Counted from the first letter of the stretch, positions 32,733 to 43,328 are shown. The stretch is 64,000 bases of DNA from SHVO01 sp964576515 (GCA_964576515.1 CAZNUW010000002.1:248001-312000); one strand, 5' to 3'. Notes: generated from the sequence alone by a model not told the origin. Numbers and translations: made by a program.

Positions 32733-33191
32733 ATGTTTAAAGTCAATAAGTTAACTGACTATGCGACGGTGGTATTGATCTCCATCGCCCGCAGTCATGT
32801 GGTGCGCTCCACCCAGCAAATCTCGGAAAAAACCGGGATTCCGCTGCCGACGGTCGCCAAGCTGATGAAAAACCTGAACAAGGCCGGCCTGGTGAAGTCC
32901 CAGCGCGGGGCCAGCGGCGGCTATTCCCTCGGCCGCGTCCCGGCCGACATTACCCTGGCCGACGTCATCCAGGCCGTGGAAGGTCCCATCGCGCTGACGG
33001 CGTGCGCCGATACGTCCGACGAACATTGCAATATCCAGTCCGTGTGTCCGGTGCAGGGCCGCTGGAACCGGGTCAATTCCGCCGTTCGCGCCGCGCTCGC
33101 GGATGTGACGCTGGCCGACATGGTCGCCGATATGAACGCCTTTGGACTGCCGCCCGCGGTGACCGCGGCGCCGGTCGCGCTGGCGGAGTAA
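32733..33191 (+). CDS. Rrf2-family SUF system Fe-S cluster assembly regulator
   Basis: 152 residues. The winged HTH has KLTDYATVVLISIA, TGIPLPTVAKLMKNLNKAGL and RGASGGYSL, the Rrf2/IscR hallmark. Three Cys in the cluster-binding region (C91, C99, C105) could hold a [2Fe-2S] cluster as in IscR. It starts the suf operon, 5 bases before sufB, and so should sense Fe-S status and control its own operon, plausibly from the palindrome at 32681-32697. Confidence 0.92.
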   Translation: MFKVNKLTDYATVVLISIARSHVVRSTQQISEKTGIPLPTVAKLMKNLNKAGLVKSQRGASGGYSLGRVPADITLADVIQAVEGPIALTACADTSDEHCNIQSVCPVQGRWNRVNSAVRAALADVTLADMVADMNAFGLPPAVTAAPVALAE

Positions 33192-33196
33192 CGATC

Positions 33197-34651
<1,455 letters not shown>

Positions 34652-34669
34652 GGCCGGCCTGCATGCGAT

Positions 34670-35422
34670 ATGGCACTCCTTGAGATCAAGAACCTCCACG
34701 TTTCCGTCGCCGGGAAGAAAATCCTGAACGGCATTACCTTGGCGATGGGCCCGGGCGAAGTGCACGCCATCATGGGCCCCAACGGCACCGGCAAGAGCAC
34801 ATTGTCCAACGTCATCGCCGGCCGCGACGGCTACGACGTGGCCGAGGGCGAAGTCCTGCTCGACGGGAAGAACGTGTTCGAGATGGCCGCCGACGAGCGC
34901 GCCCGGGCGGGTATTTTCCTCGCGTTCCAGTATCCGGTGGAAATCCCCGGTGTGACGACGTCCGCCTTCCTCAAGACCGCGATCAACGCGAAGCGCCGCG
35001 CCGAGGGGAAGCCGGAAATCGACGCCATGGAATTCCTGAAGCTGGTCAAGTCCAAGACCAAGGTGCTGGGTATGCCCGACGACATGATCAAGCGGGCGCT
35101 CAATGTCGGTTTCTCGGGCGGCGAGAAGAAGCGCGCCGAAGTGCTGCAGATGACCTTACTCGAACCCCGGGTCGCGATCCTCGACGAAACGGATTCCGGG
35201 CTCGACATCGATGCGCTCAAGATCGTGTCGGAAGGCGTCAATGCGCTGCGCGGTCCGGACCGTTCGTTCCTCATCATCACTCACTACCAGCGCCTGTTGA
35301 ATTACATCGTGCCTGATCATGTGCATGTCCTTGTCGGCGGGCGTATCGTCGCCAGCGGCGGCACGGAACTGGCCGAACAACTCGAAGCGGAAGGCTATGC
35401 GCGCTACCTGAGCGCGGCTTAA
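34670..35422 (+). CDS. sufC: Fe-S assembly ATPase SufC
   Basis: 250 residues. ABC ATPase of the SufBCD scaffold: Walker A GPNGTGKST, Q loop FLAFQYPVEIPGV (SufC-specific), signature FSGGEKKRAEVLQM, Walker B RVAILDETDSGLDID and the switch His in LIITHYQRLL. It drives conformational change of SufB-SufD for cluster assembly rather than transport. It lies 3 bases before sufD. Confidence 0.96.
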   Translation: MALLEIKNLHVSVAGKKILNGITLAMGPGEVHAIMGPNGTGKSTLSNVIAGRDGYDVAEGEVLLDGKNVFEMAADERARAGIFLAFQYPVEIPGVTTSAFLKTAINAKRRAEGKPEIDAMEFLKLVKSKTKVLGMPDDMIKRALNVGFSGGEKKRAEVLQMTLLEPRVAILDETDSGLDIDALKIVSEGVNALRGPDRSFLIITHYQRLLNYIVPDHVHVLVGGRIVASGGTELAEQLEAEGYARYLSAA

Positions 35423-35425
35423 CCC

Positions 35426-36673
35426 ATGACGCAGTCGGCTCTCCTCGATCATCCTTTCGGCGAACGTTACGCCTCTGCTCTGCCGGCGACGGATGCCGGG
35501 CGCATGACCGCGCGCGCGGCCCTTGCCGCCGCGGGCCTGCCCGGCGCGAAGCGCGAGGAATGGCGGTTCACGCCGCTGCGGGCGCTCGCGAAGGTGCCCT
35601 TCATCCCGGCGGCCGCTGCGGACGATATCGATGTCACGGCGATTCCGGCCGACGTGCCGCGTCTCCCCGACGCTTTACGCATCGTTCTTGTGAACGGCAA
35701 GTATCGCGCGGACCTTTCCGACCGCGCGGTTGAGCCGAACCTGACGATCGCTGAAGCCCAGACCCCGGCGGCGGTCGTCGACCTTCCACTTGCCGTCCTC
35801 AACGCCGCTTATATGAGCGGCGGCGTGACCCTCGACGCGCGCGGGCCGGTGGCGAGACCTGTGCATCTTATTTCCATCGGCGCCGCCGGCGCGGAGACCG
35901 TCGCATTCCACCCGCGCGTCTCCATCACTGTCGCGCCCGGCGCGGCGTTGACCGTTTTCGAATCGCACCACGGGCTTCCCGGACAACCCTATTTCTCGAA
36001 CCCCGTGACGACGGTTTCCGTCGGCGCGGGCGCCCGTCTGCGCCGCTATGTGCTGGTGCGTGAGGACGCCGACGCCTTCCATCTCGCCACCAGCGCGGTC
36101 GAGCTTGCGGCGGACGCCGCGTTCGACGCCTTCCACCTCGGCCTGGGCGGCGTTCTAGTGCGCCAGGAAATCAGGCTCGATTTCCGAGGCGAGAATGCGC
36201 GCGCGCGCCTCAACGGGGCCTACGCCTTGAAAGGGCGCGCCCATCACGACTTTACGACCGTGGTGAATCACAACGTTCCCAACTGCGCGTCCAATCAGGT
36301 GTTCAAGGGCGTGGTGGACGATGAGTCGCACGGCGTCTATCAGGGCCGCGTTCTCGTGGCGCGCGACGCCCAGAAAACGGACGGGCAGCAGCTTCATAAA
36401 GCGCTGTTCCTCGCACGGGGACCGCAGATCGACTGCAAGCCGGAACTCGAGATCTACGCCGACGACGTGAAGTGCGGCCATGGTGCGACCACGGGCGAAC
36501 TCGATCCCGATCATCTGTTCTATCTTGCCGCGCGCGGGATCGATCCGCAGGCGGCGCGCCTCTTGCTCGTGCAGGGGTTTCTCGCCGACGCGCTGGCCGA
36601 TGTCGACGACCCGGCGGCGCACGATCTGCTGTCGGCGGAAATCTCCGGCTGGCTGATGCGGAGGGCGTCATGA
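35426..36673 (+). CDS. sufD: Fe-S cluster assembly protein SufD
   Basis: 415 residues, paralogue of SufB in the SufBC2D complex. The N-terminal EEWRFTPLRALAKVPF and the C-terminal block RVLVARDAQKTDGQQLHKAL with LEIYADDVKCGHGATTGELD (the essential His region) are classic SufD. The ATPase partner is encoded 3 bases upstream, and its TGA overlaps the sufS ATG. Confidence 0.95.
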   Translation: MTQSALLDHPFGERYASALPATDAGRMTARAALAAAGLPGAKREEWRFTPLRALAKVPFIPAAAADDIDVTAIPADVPRLPDALRIVLVNGKYRADLSDRAVEPNLTIAEAQTPAAVVDLPLAVLNAAYMSGGVTLDARGPVARPVHLISIGAAGAETVAFHPRVSITVAPGAALTVFESHHGLPGQPYFSNPVTTVSVGAGARLRRYVLVREDADAFHLATSAVELAADAAFDAFHLGLGGVLVRQEIRLDFRGENARARLNGAYALKGRAHHDFTTVVNHNVPNCASNQVFKGVVDDESHGVYQGRVLVARDAQKTDGQQLHKALFLARGPQIDCKPELEIYADDVKCGHGATTGELDPDHLFYLAARGIDPQAARLLLVQGFLADALADVDDPAAHDLLSAEISGWLMRRAS

Positions 36674-37923
36674 CGGCGTTGCAGGCGAAAGCTCAACCGG
36701 CGCCGTCTTTCGACGTCGCGAAGGCGCGCGCGGATTTCCCGATCCTGAGCCGCACGGTGCACGGCAAACCGCTGGTCTTCCTCGACAGCGCCGCGTCCGC
36801 CCAGAAACCGCGTCAGGTGATCGAGGCGATCACCAAGGTCTATGGCGACGAATACGCCAACGTGCATCGCGGCGCGTATTACCTCAGCGAAACCGCGACC
36901 GCGAATTACGAGGCGGCCCGCGAGAAGGTGCGCACCTTCATCAATGCGAAGCACGTTTCCGAAGTCGTCTTCACCAAGGGCGCGACCGAGGCGATCAATC
37001 TGGTGGCCGCGACCTACGGCCGGGCGTTCCTCAAGGCGGGCGATGAGGTGGTGATCACCTCGGTCGAGCATCACTCCAACATCGTGCCGTGGCAGCTTCT
37101 CCGGGACGCTGTCGGCTGCGTGTTGCGCATTGTGCCGGTGAACGCCGACGGCAGCGTCGATGTCGCCGAATTCGCCAAGATCATCGGCCCGAAAACCAAA
37201 CTCGTGGCCATCGCGCATGTGTCCAATGTTCTCGGCACCGTGCTTCCGGTGCGCGAGGTGGCCGATCTGGCCCATGCCGCCGGCGCGAAGGTCATGCTCG
37301 ACGGTTGCCAGGGTATCGTCCATCAGCACGTGGACGTGCAGGACCTCGGCTGCGACTTCTATGTCTTCTCCGGCCACAAGCTCTACGGGCCGACCGGGAT
37401 CGGGGTGCTGTGGGCGCGGGCCGATCTGCTCGACGCTATGCCGCCCTATCAGGGCGGCGGCGACATGATCGATTCTTGCACCTTCGCGAAGACCACCTGG
37501 GCTCAGGCTCCCGCGAAGTTCGAGGCTGGAACCCCGCCCATCGCCCAGGCGATCGGTCTGGGCGCGGCGATCGACTATCTGAACGGTCTCGATCGCGTGG
37601 CCGTTGCGCGGCACGAGGATGCGTTGTTGCGCTACGCCATGACTCGCCTGGCCCAGGTCCCGGGATTGCGCCTGATCGGGACGGCGCCGCACAAAGCCGC
37701 CGTGCAATCGTTTGTCATGGACGGCGCGCATCCCCACGATCTCGCGACGGTGCTCGATCGTTATGGCGTCTGTGTGCGCGCCGGCCATCACTGCGCCCAG
37801 CCCCTCATGGAGCTGTTGGGCGTCAGCGCGACGACCCGCGCCTCGTTCGGCCTCTACAACACGATGGAGGAGGTCGATGCGCTCGTGACCGCGCTCCAGC
37901 GGGCCCGGGAGGTGCTGTTATGA
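36670..37923 (+). CDS. sufS: Cysteine desulfurase SufS
   Basis: 417 residues. A PLP-dependent class V enzyme that removes sulfur from cysteine as persulfide. The PLP lysine is K237 in FSGHKLYGPTG, and the persulfide Cys is C375 in RAGHHCAQPLM, the short-loop group II arrangement. The start is the ATG at 36670 overlapping the sufD stop (ATGA). The usual DGAQ motif reads DGCQ here. It should hand sulfur to the SufU encoded immediately downstream. Confidence 0.96.
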   Translation: MTALQAKAQPAPSFDVAKARADFPILSRTVHGKPLVFLDSAASAQKPRQVIEAITKVYGDEYANVHRGAYYLSETATANYEAAREKVRTFINAKHVSEVVFTKGATEAINLVAATYGRAFLKAGDEVVITSVEHHSNIVPWQLLRDAVGCVLRIVPVNADGSVDVAEFAKIIGPKTKLVAIAHVSNVLGTVLPVREVADLAHAAGAKVMLDGCQGIVHQHVDVQDLGCDFYVFSGHKLYGPTGIGVLWARADLLDAMPPYQGGGDMIDSCTFAKTTWAQAPAKFEAGTPPIAQAIGLGAAIDYLNGLDRVAVARHEDALLRYAMTRLAQVPGLRLIGTAPHKAAVQSFVMDGAHPHDLATVLDRYGVCVRAGHHCAQPLMELLGVSATTRASFGLYNTMEEVDALVTALQRAREVLL

Positions 37924-38414
37924 ATGCAGCTCCTTTGAGCGACGACCTGCGCAGCCTCTATCAGGAAGTGATCCTCGATCACGCCAAGAACCCGCGCAAT
38001 GCGCGTCTGGTGGAGCACCACACCTGCAAGGCGCAAGGCAACAATCCTATGTGCGGCGACAAGGTGACTGTGACCGCCGAGGTGGTGGACGGCCGTGTCG
38101 CGAACATCGGTTTCGAGGGCAAGGGGTGCGCGATCTCCATCGCGTCGGCCTCGATGATGACCGAAGCGCTCCAGGGGCAACCCGTCGCAACCGTGCGCGG
38201 CTTGTTCGATGCGGTCCACGATCTTTGCACCGGTAAGGCCGATGCCGAGAACGTGAAAACCGCCTTGCCCGCCGAGGTCGGCGAAAGCGTGGATAAACTT
38301 GCGTCCCTGTCGGGCGTGCGTCAGTTCCCCGTCCGGGTGAAGTGCGCGACCCTGCCGTGGCACGCGCTGATCTCCTGCCTGGACGGCAAGGGGCAGACAA
38401 GTACAGAGAAATGA
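37920..38414 (+). CDS. sufU: SufU sulfur-transfer protein (IscU-like)
   Basis: 164 residues. The three metal-site Cys of the IscU fold are C45 (NPMCGDK, with D47), C70 (GKGCAIS) and C142 (VKCATLPW), as in SufU, which accepts sulfur from SufS and carries zinc. It substitutes for SufE, which is absent here. Its ATG overlaps the sufS stop (ATGA), and its own stop overlaps the sufT start the same way. Confidence 0.93.
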   Translation: MNAAPLSDDLRSLYQEVILDHAKNPRNARLVEHHTCKAQGNNPMCGDKVTVTAEVVDGRVANIGFEGKGCAISIASASMMTEALQGQPVATVRGLFDAVHDLCTGKADAENVKTALPAEVGESVDKLASLSGVRQFPVRVKCATLPWHALISCLDGKGQTSTEK

Positions 38415-38896
38415 CGATGCACGACGAAAAGCCGCAAGAACAGGCCCCGGAACAGACGGCGGCCCCGAAGGATCCGCCGAAGGACGAGGCGGCCGAGGAT
38501 TTCCACGCCTACGATCCCTATTCCGGCGGCGGTGAACCGCCGAAGGAAGGCACGACCGTGCGCGCGGGCGAGCCCAAGGATCCCACTCTTCCGGTGGCAA
38601 GCGAAGAGGCGGTCGTGGAGGCGTTGCGCGCCGTCTATGACCCTGAAATTCCGGTCAATATCTACGACCTCGGCCTGATCTACGATCTCAAGATCGGCGA
38701 CACCGGCGATACCGTGGTGACGATGACGCTGACGGCGCCGGCCTGTCCGGTCGCGGGCTCGATGCCCAAGGAAGTCGCCGAGCGTGTGGCGGCGGTCGAA
38801 GGCATCGGAGAAGTTGACGTGGTCCTGACATGGGATCCGCCGTGGACGCCCGCGAATATGTCCGAAGTGGCCAAAGTCGCCCTTGATATGTTCTGA
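38411..38896 (+). CDS. sufT: SufT-type MIP18/DUF59 Fe-S assembly protein
   Basis: 161 residues. The first 65 are Pro/Glu/Lys-rich and likely disordered. The rest is a DUF59 (MIP18-like) domain with VVEALRAVYDPEIPVNIYDL, then TMTLTAPACPVAGSMPKEV, containing the conserved DPEIP and the reactive Cys in APACPV. SufT proteins help deliver or mature Fe-S clusters. It overlaps the end of sufU by 4 bases (ATGA). An upstream extension of the frame lies within sufU and is not used. Confidence 0.93.
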   Translation: MTMHDEKPQEQAPEQTAAPKDPPKDEAAEDFHAYDPYSGGGEPPKEGTTVRAGEPKDPTLPVASEEAVVEALRAVYDPEIPVNIYDLGLIYDLKIGDTGDTVVTMTLTAPACPVAGSMPKEVAERVAAVEGIGEVDVVLTWDPPWTPANMSEVAKVALDMF

Positions 38897-38935
38897 GCGT
38901 GAAATTCAACGAACGCCTCTTATATTAGGTCCGTG

Positions 38936-39313
38936 ATGAGCATGCAGACCAACACCGCCGAACCGAAAGCCCAGCGCGCGCTGCCGCCGCCGATCCGGAT
39001 TACGGACGCCGCCGCCACGCGTATCAACGAGATTGTCGCCAAGGCTGCCAAGCCGGTGCTTGGCGTGCGCGTCGGCGTCAGCAACAAGGGTTGCTCGGGC
39101 AAATCCTACCTCGTCGAATACGCCGAAGAGCGGCGCAAGTTCGAGGATGTGGTCGAACATAACGGCGCCAAGGTGTTCATCGACCCCAAGGCGGTCATGT
39201 ACCTCCTCGGCAGCGAACTCGACTATCGCGAGAGCAAGATGGAAAGCGGCTTCGTTTTCACGAATCCCAACGAAAAAGGCCGCTGCGGCTGCGGTGAGAG
39301 TTTCTCGGTTTAG
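38936..39313 (+). CDS. sufA: A-type Fe-S carrier (SufA/IscA, HesB family)
   Basis: 125 residues with the three invariant Cys of A-type carriers: C53 (NKGCSGKSY) and C117/C119 in GRCGCGESFSV at the C-terminus. It carries nascent clusters to target enzymes. A GTG three bases upstream is possible, but AGG six bases before the ATG at 38936 favours that start. It lies 39 bases after sufT and is the last gene of the suf operon. Confidence 0.94.
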   Translation: MSMQTNTAEPKAQRALPPPIRITDAAATRINEIVAKAAKPVLGVRVGVSNKGCSGKSYLVEYAEERRKFEDVVEHNGAKVFIDPKAVMYLLGSELDYRESKMESGFVFTNPNEKGRCGCGESFSV

Positions 39314-39337
39314 CCGTAGGACATAGGTGATTGCGCC

Positions 39338-39727
39338 CTAGCGCATCCCCATGACCCGCATCAGGCGCTTGTCGACTTCAGCCAGCAGCATCACCGGATG
39401 CACCGGTTTGTACAGCATCGCCACACGCCCGCTTTGGAAGTCGGGGTCGTCGTCGACAAGATCCTCGACCTTGTCCGGTTGGCCGGTCACAAGGATGGTG
39501 GCGATGCCGGGCGCCTTGTCTTGCAGCACCTGGCGCAGTTCAAGTCCGCCCATCGTCGGCATCATGATGTCGATGATCGCCAGATCGATCGCGCTTTGAC
39601 GGATGACCTGGAGCGCTTCTTCACCGTCGCCCGCCTGCATCACGTCGTAGCCCCGATGACGCAAGAGCTCGGTATAAGACTCCCGCACCATCACGTTGTC
39701 ATCGACAACGAGAATGCGACCCAACAC
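39338..39727 (-). CDS. Single-domain response regulator (CheY-like receiver)
   Basis: 129 residues with a GTG start at 39727 and GGGGGA just upstream. The receiver fold is complete: D9/D10 in ILVVDDNVMV, phospho-acceptor D53 in IIDIMMPTMGGLELR, and Lys in MLYKPVHPVMLL. No output domain follows. It is likely a phosphate relay or signalling adaptor acting with a kinase encoded elsewhere. Confidence 0.9.
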   Translation of the reverse strand: MLGRILVVDDNVMVRESYTELLRHRGYDVMQAGDGEEALQVIRQSAIDLAIIDIMMPTMGGLELRQVLQDKAPGIATILVTGQPDKVEDLVDDDPDFQSGRVAMLYKPVHPVMLLAEVDKRLMRVMGMR

Positions 39728-39890
39728 GGTATCCCCCGTCCACAATTCCCCACTGCGAAAAGGATAGTCGTGAGGTCTATTTACTTCAATGTTTTCGCCT
39801 GCAACTCTGCGGTGATATTGTCTCTGCAAGCTTGAAGCGAGCGCCGCCACGCTTGCCGCATTTACCGCGTAACCGAACGAGTATCGCCCT

Positions 39891-40103
39891 ATGGAAAGTG
39901 TGTTTTCCGTTCTTCTTGGACTAACGCTCGTGGCTGTCGTGGGCGTGCTCGCCACCGGGCTGGTGTCTTTTATCGCGGGCGGTGAATTCAACCGCAAATA
40001 CGCGAATAAATTAATGCGGTTGCGGGTCGCCACACAGGCTCTGGCTGTGGCGCTCTTGCTGATTTTGTTCCTGCTGAGGACTTTCGGTCACACAGGCGGC
40101 TGA
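39891..40103 (+). CDS. Twin transmembrane HIG1-domain protein
   Basis: 70 residues. Two TM helices (SVLLGLTLVAVVGVLATGLV and ATQALAVALLLILFLL) flank the polar GGEFNRKYANKLMRLRV turn characteristic of the HIG1 (hypoxia-induced) domain family. Mitochondrial members support cytochrome oxidase and supercomplexes, and alphaproteobacterial members are common but poorly studied. It is located in the inner membrane. It has its own upstream region and is convergent with the next gene. Confidence 0.9.
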   Translation: MESVFSVLLGLTLVAVVGVLATGLVSFIAGGEFNRKYANKLMRLRVATQALAVALLLILFLLRTFGHTGG

Positions 40104-40155
40104 ACCCCGGGCTTTAACCCTGGGTAGGGTTGCGGGCACGCGCCGCAACGCCGCG

Positions 40156-41010
40156 TTAACCGAAGTTCGGGCGCTCGGGCCGGTAAACAACCTTATTCGC
40201 GCCCTCGAAGTTTTCGATCTGCTGCATGAGATCGCGGCGGCGGTTGCGCGTCGCCTGCACCAGCGCGGGCGTGATGCCCGCGTTCCCGATCGCGTTCGTG
40301 GCGATCAATTCCTGCACGCGGTCCAGGAACGACTTGTGCGTCAGCGCTTCGGCCATATCGGCGCACACGCCGATGAAGGCCGACAGGCGCACGGGGCGCT
40401 GCGGCGAGGGATGGTGCGCCGACACCGCGTATGAACCGGTCTTGCGGTCGCGGCGCTCCAGGATGGCCGCGCGTAAGTAGGCGGGGAACTGCGTGAACAC
40501 GAAGGCCGTCTGGCTGTCGTGTTCGACGACAAGATCTTCCAGCGCGCCGATGATATTGGCCGCGGCTTCCGAGACGATTGAATCCGTGACGTCCTCGCCC
40601 GAGGCCAGCGCCTCGACTTGCGAGATCACGTCGTTGTCGTCGCGGCTGGTGAAAATCTGGTCGCCGCCGATGTGCAGCGACACCCAATTCTCCGGATTGT
40701 AGTCGATTTCATATTTCGACACCTTGCGGCGCCACTGCGCTTCCCAATCGAAAGCGCTGGCGTCCTGCATGATGTTCGGATCGCGGCGGATTTCCTCGAC
40801 CAGGACCGCGGCCATGCGCATCGTGCCGGGGATGTTCTGGCCACGCACGATCGCCATGATCGTATTGACCTTGGTTTTCACAGGGATCGTGATGCGGTTG
40901 GAGCGGATCGTCATCACCGGCATGTCGCGCGCGCCTTCCTCATCGAGTTCGGCGAACTGATGGACCACCGATTTTTCTCGAAAGAGTGTAAGTGTGCCGA
41001 TCTCAACCAT
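40156..41010 (-). CDS. Conserved-looking cytosolic protein of unknown function
   Basis: 284 residues with no signal peptide or TM helix. I do not recognise the family. It looks like a real gene: protein-like composition throughout, a clear ATG with its own upstream region, and no competing frame. Visible stretches are TIRSNRITIPVKTKVNTIMA, DWEAQWRRKVSKYEIDYNPE and FVFTQFPAYLRAAILERRDR. The C-terminus is charged and helical. It neighbours the HIG1 protein (convergent) and the N-formylglutamate amidohydrolase gene (100 bases upstream). Confidence 0.75.
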   Translation of the reverse strand: MVEIGTLTLFREKSVVHQFAELDEEGARDMPVMTIRSNRITIPVKTKVNTIMAIVRGQNIPGTMRMAAVLVEEIRRDPNIMQDASAFDWEAQWRRKVSKYEIDYNPENWVSLHIGGDQIFTSRDDNDVISQVEALASGEDVTDSIVSEAAANIIGALEDLVVEHDSQTAFVFTQFPAYLRAAILERRDRKTGSYAVSAHHPSPQRPVRLSAFIGVCADMAEALTHKSFLDRVQELIATNAIGNAGITPALVQATRNRRRDLMQQIENFEGANKVVYRPERPNFG

Positions 41011-41110
41011 GCCTGATGCCCATCTTCGCGGGACGCCCCGCGCTCCCTCTGAAACGACTATATTTTATAGAGCACAGCAGACAAAGAAATTTCAACTCTC
41101 GCGCGCACCA

Positions 41111-42016
41111 CTACTCGGCGCTAAGGCGCTGGCGAGCGAACATTTCGCTGTTTTGAGCGGCCAAAGCGATCAGATGGCTCATCAGACCGCGAATATCGGA
41201 TTGAAGCGCGGCGAACCCCGGACGCCGCTCCAGCGTCGCTTCGTCCATGTAGAGGTTCCGGTTGATCTCGATTTGCAGCACGTGGACGCCGCTTGCCGGA
41301 TTGCCGTAGTGCTGCGTGGTGAAGCCACCCGCATACGGATTGTTGCGGGTCACGCGATAATGGCGCTGCGTCAGGAAGCCTTCGGCCGTGTCCGTGATGC
41401 GGGGCGCGCAGGATTGCCCGCTGCGGTCGCCAAGCACGACATCGATGGTGCGTCCGTCGCCAATCGACGTGACCGGCAAGCCGGTCGACGGCATGGAATG
41501 GCAGTCGATAAGGATGCAGAAACCGAACCGCGCGTGGGCGCGCGCGATCAAACCGGTCAGCGCCCGATGGTACGGCCGGTACACCGTTTCGATCCGTTGT
41601 TCCGCCTCTTGGAAGTTCAACTTCGCGCGATAGATTTCGCGCCGGGTCGCAACGATCCGGGGAATGGTCCCGAGACCCGCACCGACCCGCACCGACGTCG
41701 TGTTCGCATGGGCCGGAAGCGTGTCGTTGAACATGTCCGGATCCAGCTCGTAAGGCTCCCGGTTCACATCCAGATACGCGCGCGGATACAGCGCGCGGAC
41801 CAAAGGCGCGCCCAGGCCTGGCGCCTCGGCGAACAGTTGATCGACGTAACAATCCTCCGAGCGGCGCAAGGTCGCGAGGTCGAGCGGCGAGCTGGCCACG
41901 AACGCGGGCGGGTAGAAGGCGCCCGAGTGCGGCGAGGCGAACACCAGCGGCACGGTGGGCCGGGTGGGCTCCAGGACCTCGATGGGGTTCGGCGGCGGTG
42001 AATCGGTTGGCGGCAA
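41111..42016 (-). CDS. N-formylglutamate amidohydrolase family protein
   Basis: 301 residues. Family signatures are VFASPHSGAFYPPAFVAS, RSEDCYVDQLF, YLDVNREPYELDP and FCILIDCHSMPS, with His/Asp/Glu residues for a metal-dependent amidohydrolase as in HutG. YGNPASGVHVLQIEINRNLYM completes the site. HutG hydrolyses N-formylglutamate in histidine degradation, but no other hut genes are here, so the role is uncertain. An upstream extension of 2-3 codon blocks is not needed. Confidence 0.92.
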   Translation of the reverse strand: MPPTDSPPPNPIEVLEPTRPTVPLVFASPHSGAFYPPAFVASSPLDLATLRRSEDCYVDQLFAEAPGLGAPLVRALYPRAYLDVNREPYELDPDMFNDTLPAHANTTSVRVGAGLGTIPRIVATRREIYRAKLNFQEAEQRIETVYRPYHRALTGLIARAHARFGFCILIDCHSMPSTGLPVTSIGDGRTIDVVLGDRSGQSCAPRITDTAEGFLTQRHYRVTRNNPYAGGFTTQHYGNPASGVHVLQIEINRNLYMDEATLERRPGFAALQSDIRGLMSHLIALAAQNSEMFARQRLSAE

Positions 42017-42213
42017 AGGCGGGCTCGGAAGGGCTATAAAGGGCCGGAAACCATTGATTGTAAGTCGATCCGTCCCGGCCGTGCCAGCCTTTCTGCCGAA
42101 ACCTGGGAAGGAGGCCTTGCGCTTCCCAAAACTTGCCTATAAACAACGCCCTCCGACCCTTACCGGCGGTGCAAGTGCGTTTCCTATGTACTTGCAATGT
42201 GATGATGAAACGT

Positions 42214-42288
42214 GGGCGATTGGCACAGCGGTAGCGCGTTCCCTTGACATGGGAAAGGTCACAGGTTCGATCCCTGTATCGCCCACCA
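42214..42288 (+). tRNA. tRNA-Val (anticodon GAC)
   Basis: 75 bases including an encoded CCA end. The acceptor stem GGGCGAT pairs with ATCGCCC. The D arm is GCAC-AGCGGTA-GCGC, the anticodon arm TTCCC-TTGACAT-GGGAA gives anticodon GAC, and the T arm is ACAGG-TTCGATC-CCTGT. It reads GTC/GTT valine codons. A terminator hairpin follows 13 bases after the CCA. Confidence 0.95.
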
Positions 42289-42300
42289 TCACAAAAGAAA

Positions 42301-42323
42301 AAGGCCCGGATCATCCGGGCCTT
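42301..42323. terminator. Bidirectional terminator after tRNA-Val and the serine hydrolase gene
   Basis: Nine-base-pair stem AAGGCCCGG / CCGGGCCTT with an ATCAT loop. On the plus strand it is followed by TCTTGTTT, serving the tRNA. On the minus strand it is followed by TTTCTTTTG, and it begins 6 bases after the hydrolase stop codon. Confidence 0.8.
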
Positions 42324-42329
42324 TCTTGT

Positions 42330-43328
42330 TTAGGCCGCAGCTGCCGCCGCGATCTCGGCCATCAGGTCGTGCAGATTACCGCGATGGCCTGTGCGCCCCG
42401 CCGGCGCGCTGTCGTCCGATGTCATCGCCACGGTCAGGCCCAGCGAGGGTGCGATGTATAACATCTGTCCGCCGTAGCCCCACGCATACGGCACGGTGTC
42501 CCCCGCGATCTGGCGCATGAACCAGCCGTAGCCGTAGCCGTCGCCGGTGAAGCGCGAGTTCGTACGCGGCTCCCACGACCGCTTGATCCATTCGGATGAA
42601 ATCAACTGCTGTCCATTCCGGGCTTTGCCCCCGTTGCGATAAAGCTCGCCGAACGCCAGAAGCGACCGCGCGCTCATCGCCATTTGATTGCCGCCCAGGT
42701 ACACGCCTTGCGGATCACGCTGCCAGTCGCCGATGATGAATTCGTCCTGGGGGCCCAGCCATTCCCGCGCGAGCTGGAGGGCCGGACGTTTCGCCGCGCG
42801 CGTCAGAATCGCCGACAGGAGATGCGAGGAACCGGTCGAGTACAACATCGCGCCGCCGGGTTCGTCGTCGAACGGCTGGGCGAGGGCTGTGCGCACCCAG
42901 TTCTTGCTCTGCACCCACCGGCCGTAGTTCTGGCCGGACGTGCGTCCCAATCCCGCCTGCATGGACAGAAGATGGCCGATAGTGATTTCGAACAGGCGCG
43001 GGTCGGGCTTTGCGGGAAAATCGCTTTCCAGGACCGTCGCGATCGGTTGATCGACGCCGGTCAGCACTTGTTTATCGATGGCGATGCCGACCAACGCCGA
43101 GACGACGGACTTCGATGCGGATTTGATATTCGTGGCGGCTGTCGTCTTATGTCCGCGATAGCCGCGCTCGGCGATGGTCTTGCCGTCGCGCGCGACAATC
43201 ACGGTCTTCAACGGCCGCAGCGCGCCCGCGCGATCAAGAACCTGCTCCAGGGCGGTGGTGGAGGCCGCCAGCGCGCCGCGCGGCAGCGCGAGCAGCAGAG
43301 CGAGGGAAAGCGCGGACCGTCTCTTCAT
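42330..43328 (-). CDS. Exported serine hydrolase (class C beta-lactamase-like)
   Basis: 332 residues from the ATG at 43328, with a Sec signal peptide (SALSLALLLALPRGALA). The SxxK nucleophile motif is SASKSVVSALVGIA, and a Tyr motif candidate is MLYSTGSSHLLSAIL. YGYGWFMRQ and WGYGGQMLYIAPS near the end fit the third motif region (HxG-like GYGG). It is a periplasmic esterase/peptidase-like enzyme, and true beta-lactamase activity is not implied. The stop lies next to a bidirectional terminator. Confidence 0.88.
   Translation of the reverse strand: MKRRSALSLALLLALPRGALAASTTALEQVLDRAGALRPLKTVIVARDGKTIAERGYRGHKTTAATNIKSASKSVVSALVGIAIDKQVLTGVDQPIATVLESDFPAKPDPRLFEITIGHLLSMQAGLGRTSGQNYGRWVQSKNWVRTALAQPFDDEPGGAMLYSTGSSHLLSAILTRAAKRPALQLAREWLGPQDEFIIGDWQRDPQGVYLGGNQMAMSARSLLAFGELYRNGGKARNGQQLISSEWIKRSWEPRTNSRFTGDGYGYGWFMRQIAGDTVPYAWGYGGQMLYIAPSLGLTVAMTSDDSAPAGRTGHRGNLHDLMAEIAAAAAA

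Noticed and set aside
36520..37791. 423-codon minus-strand frame opposite sufS
   Set aside because: Antisense shadow; no motif and no start context, while sufS has its PLP lysine and catalytic Cys in frame.
42151..42320. Plus-strand coding frame running through tRNA-Val (part of a 168-codon frame)
   Set aside because: The DNA folds as a complete tRNA with encoded CCA and a terminator, and the frame has no protein-like character.
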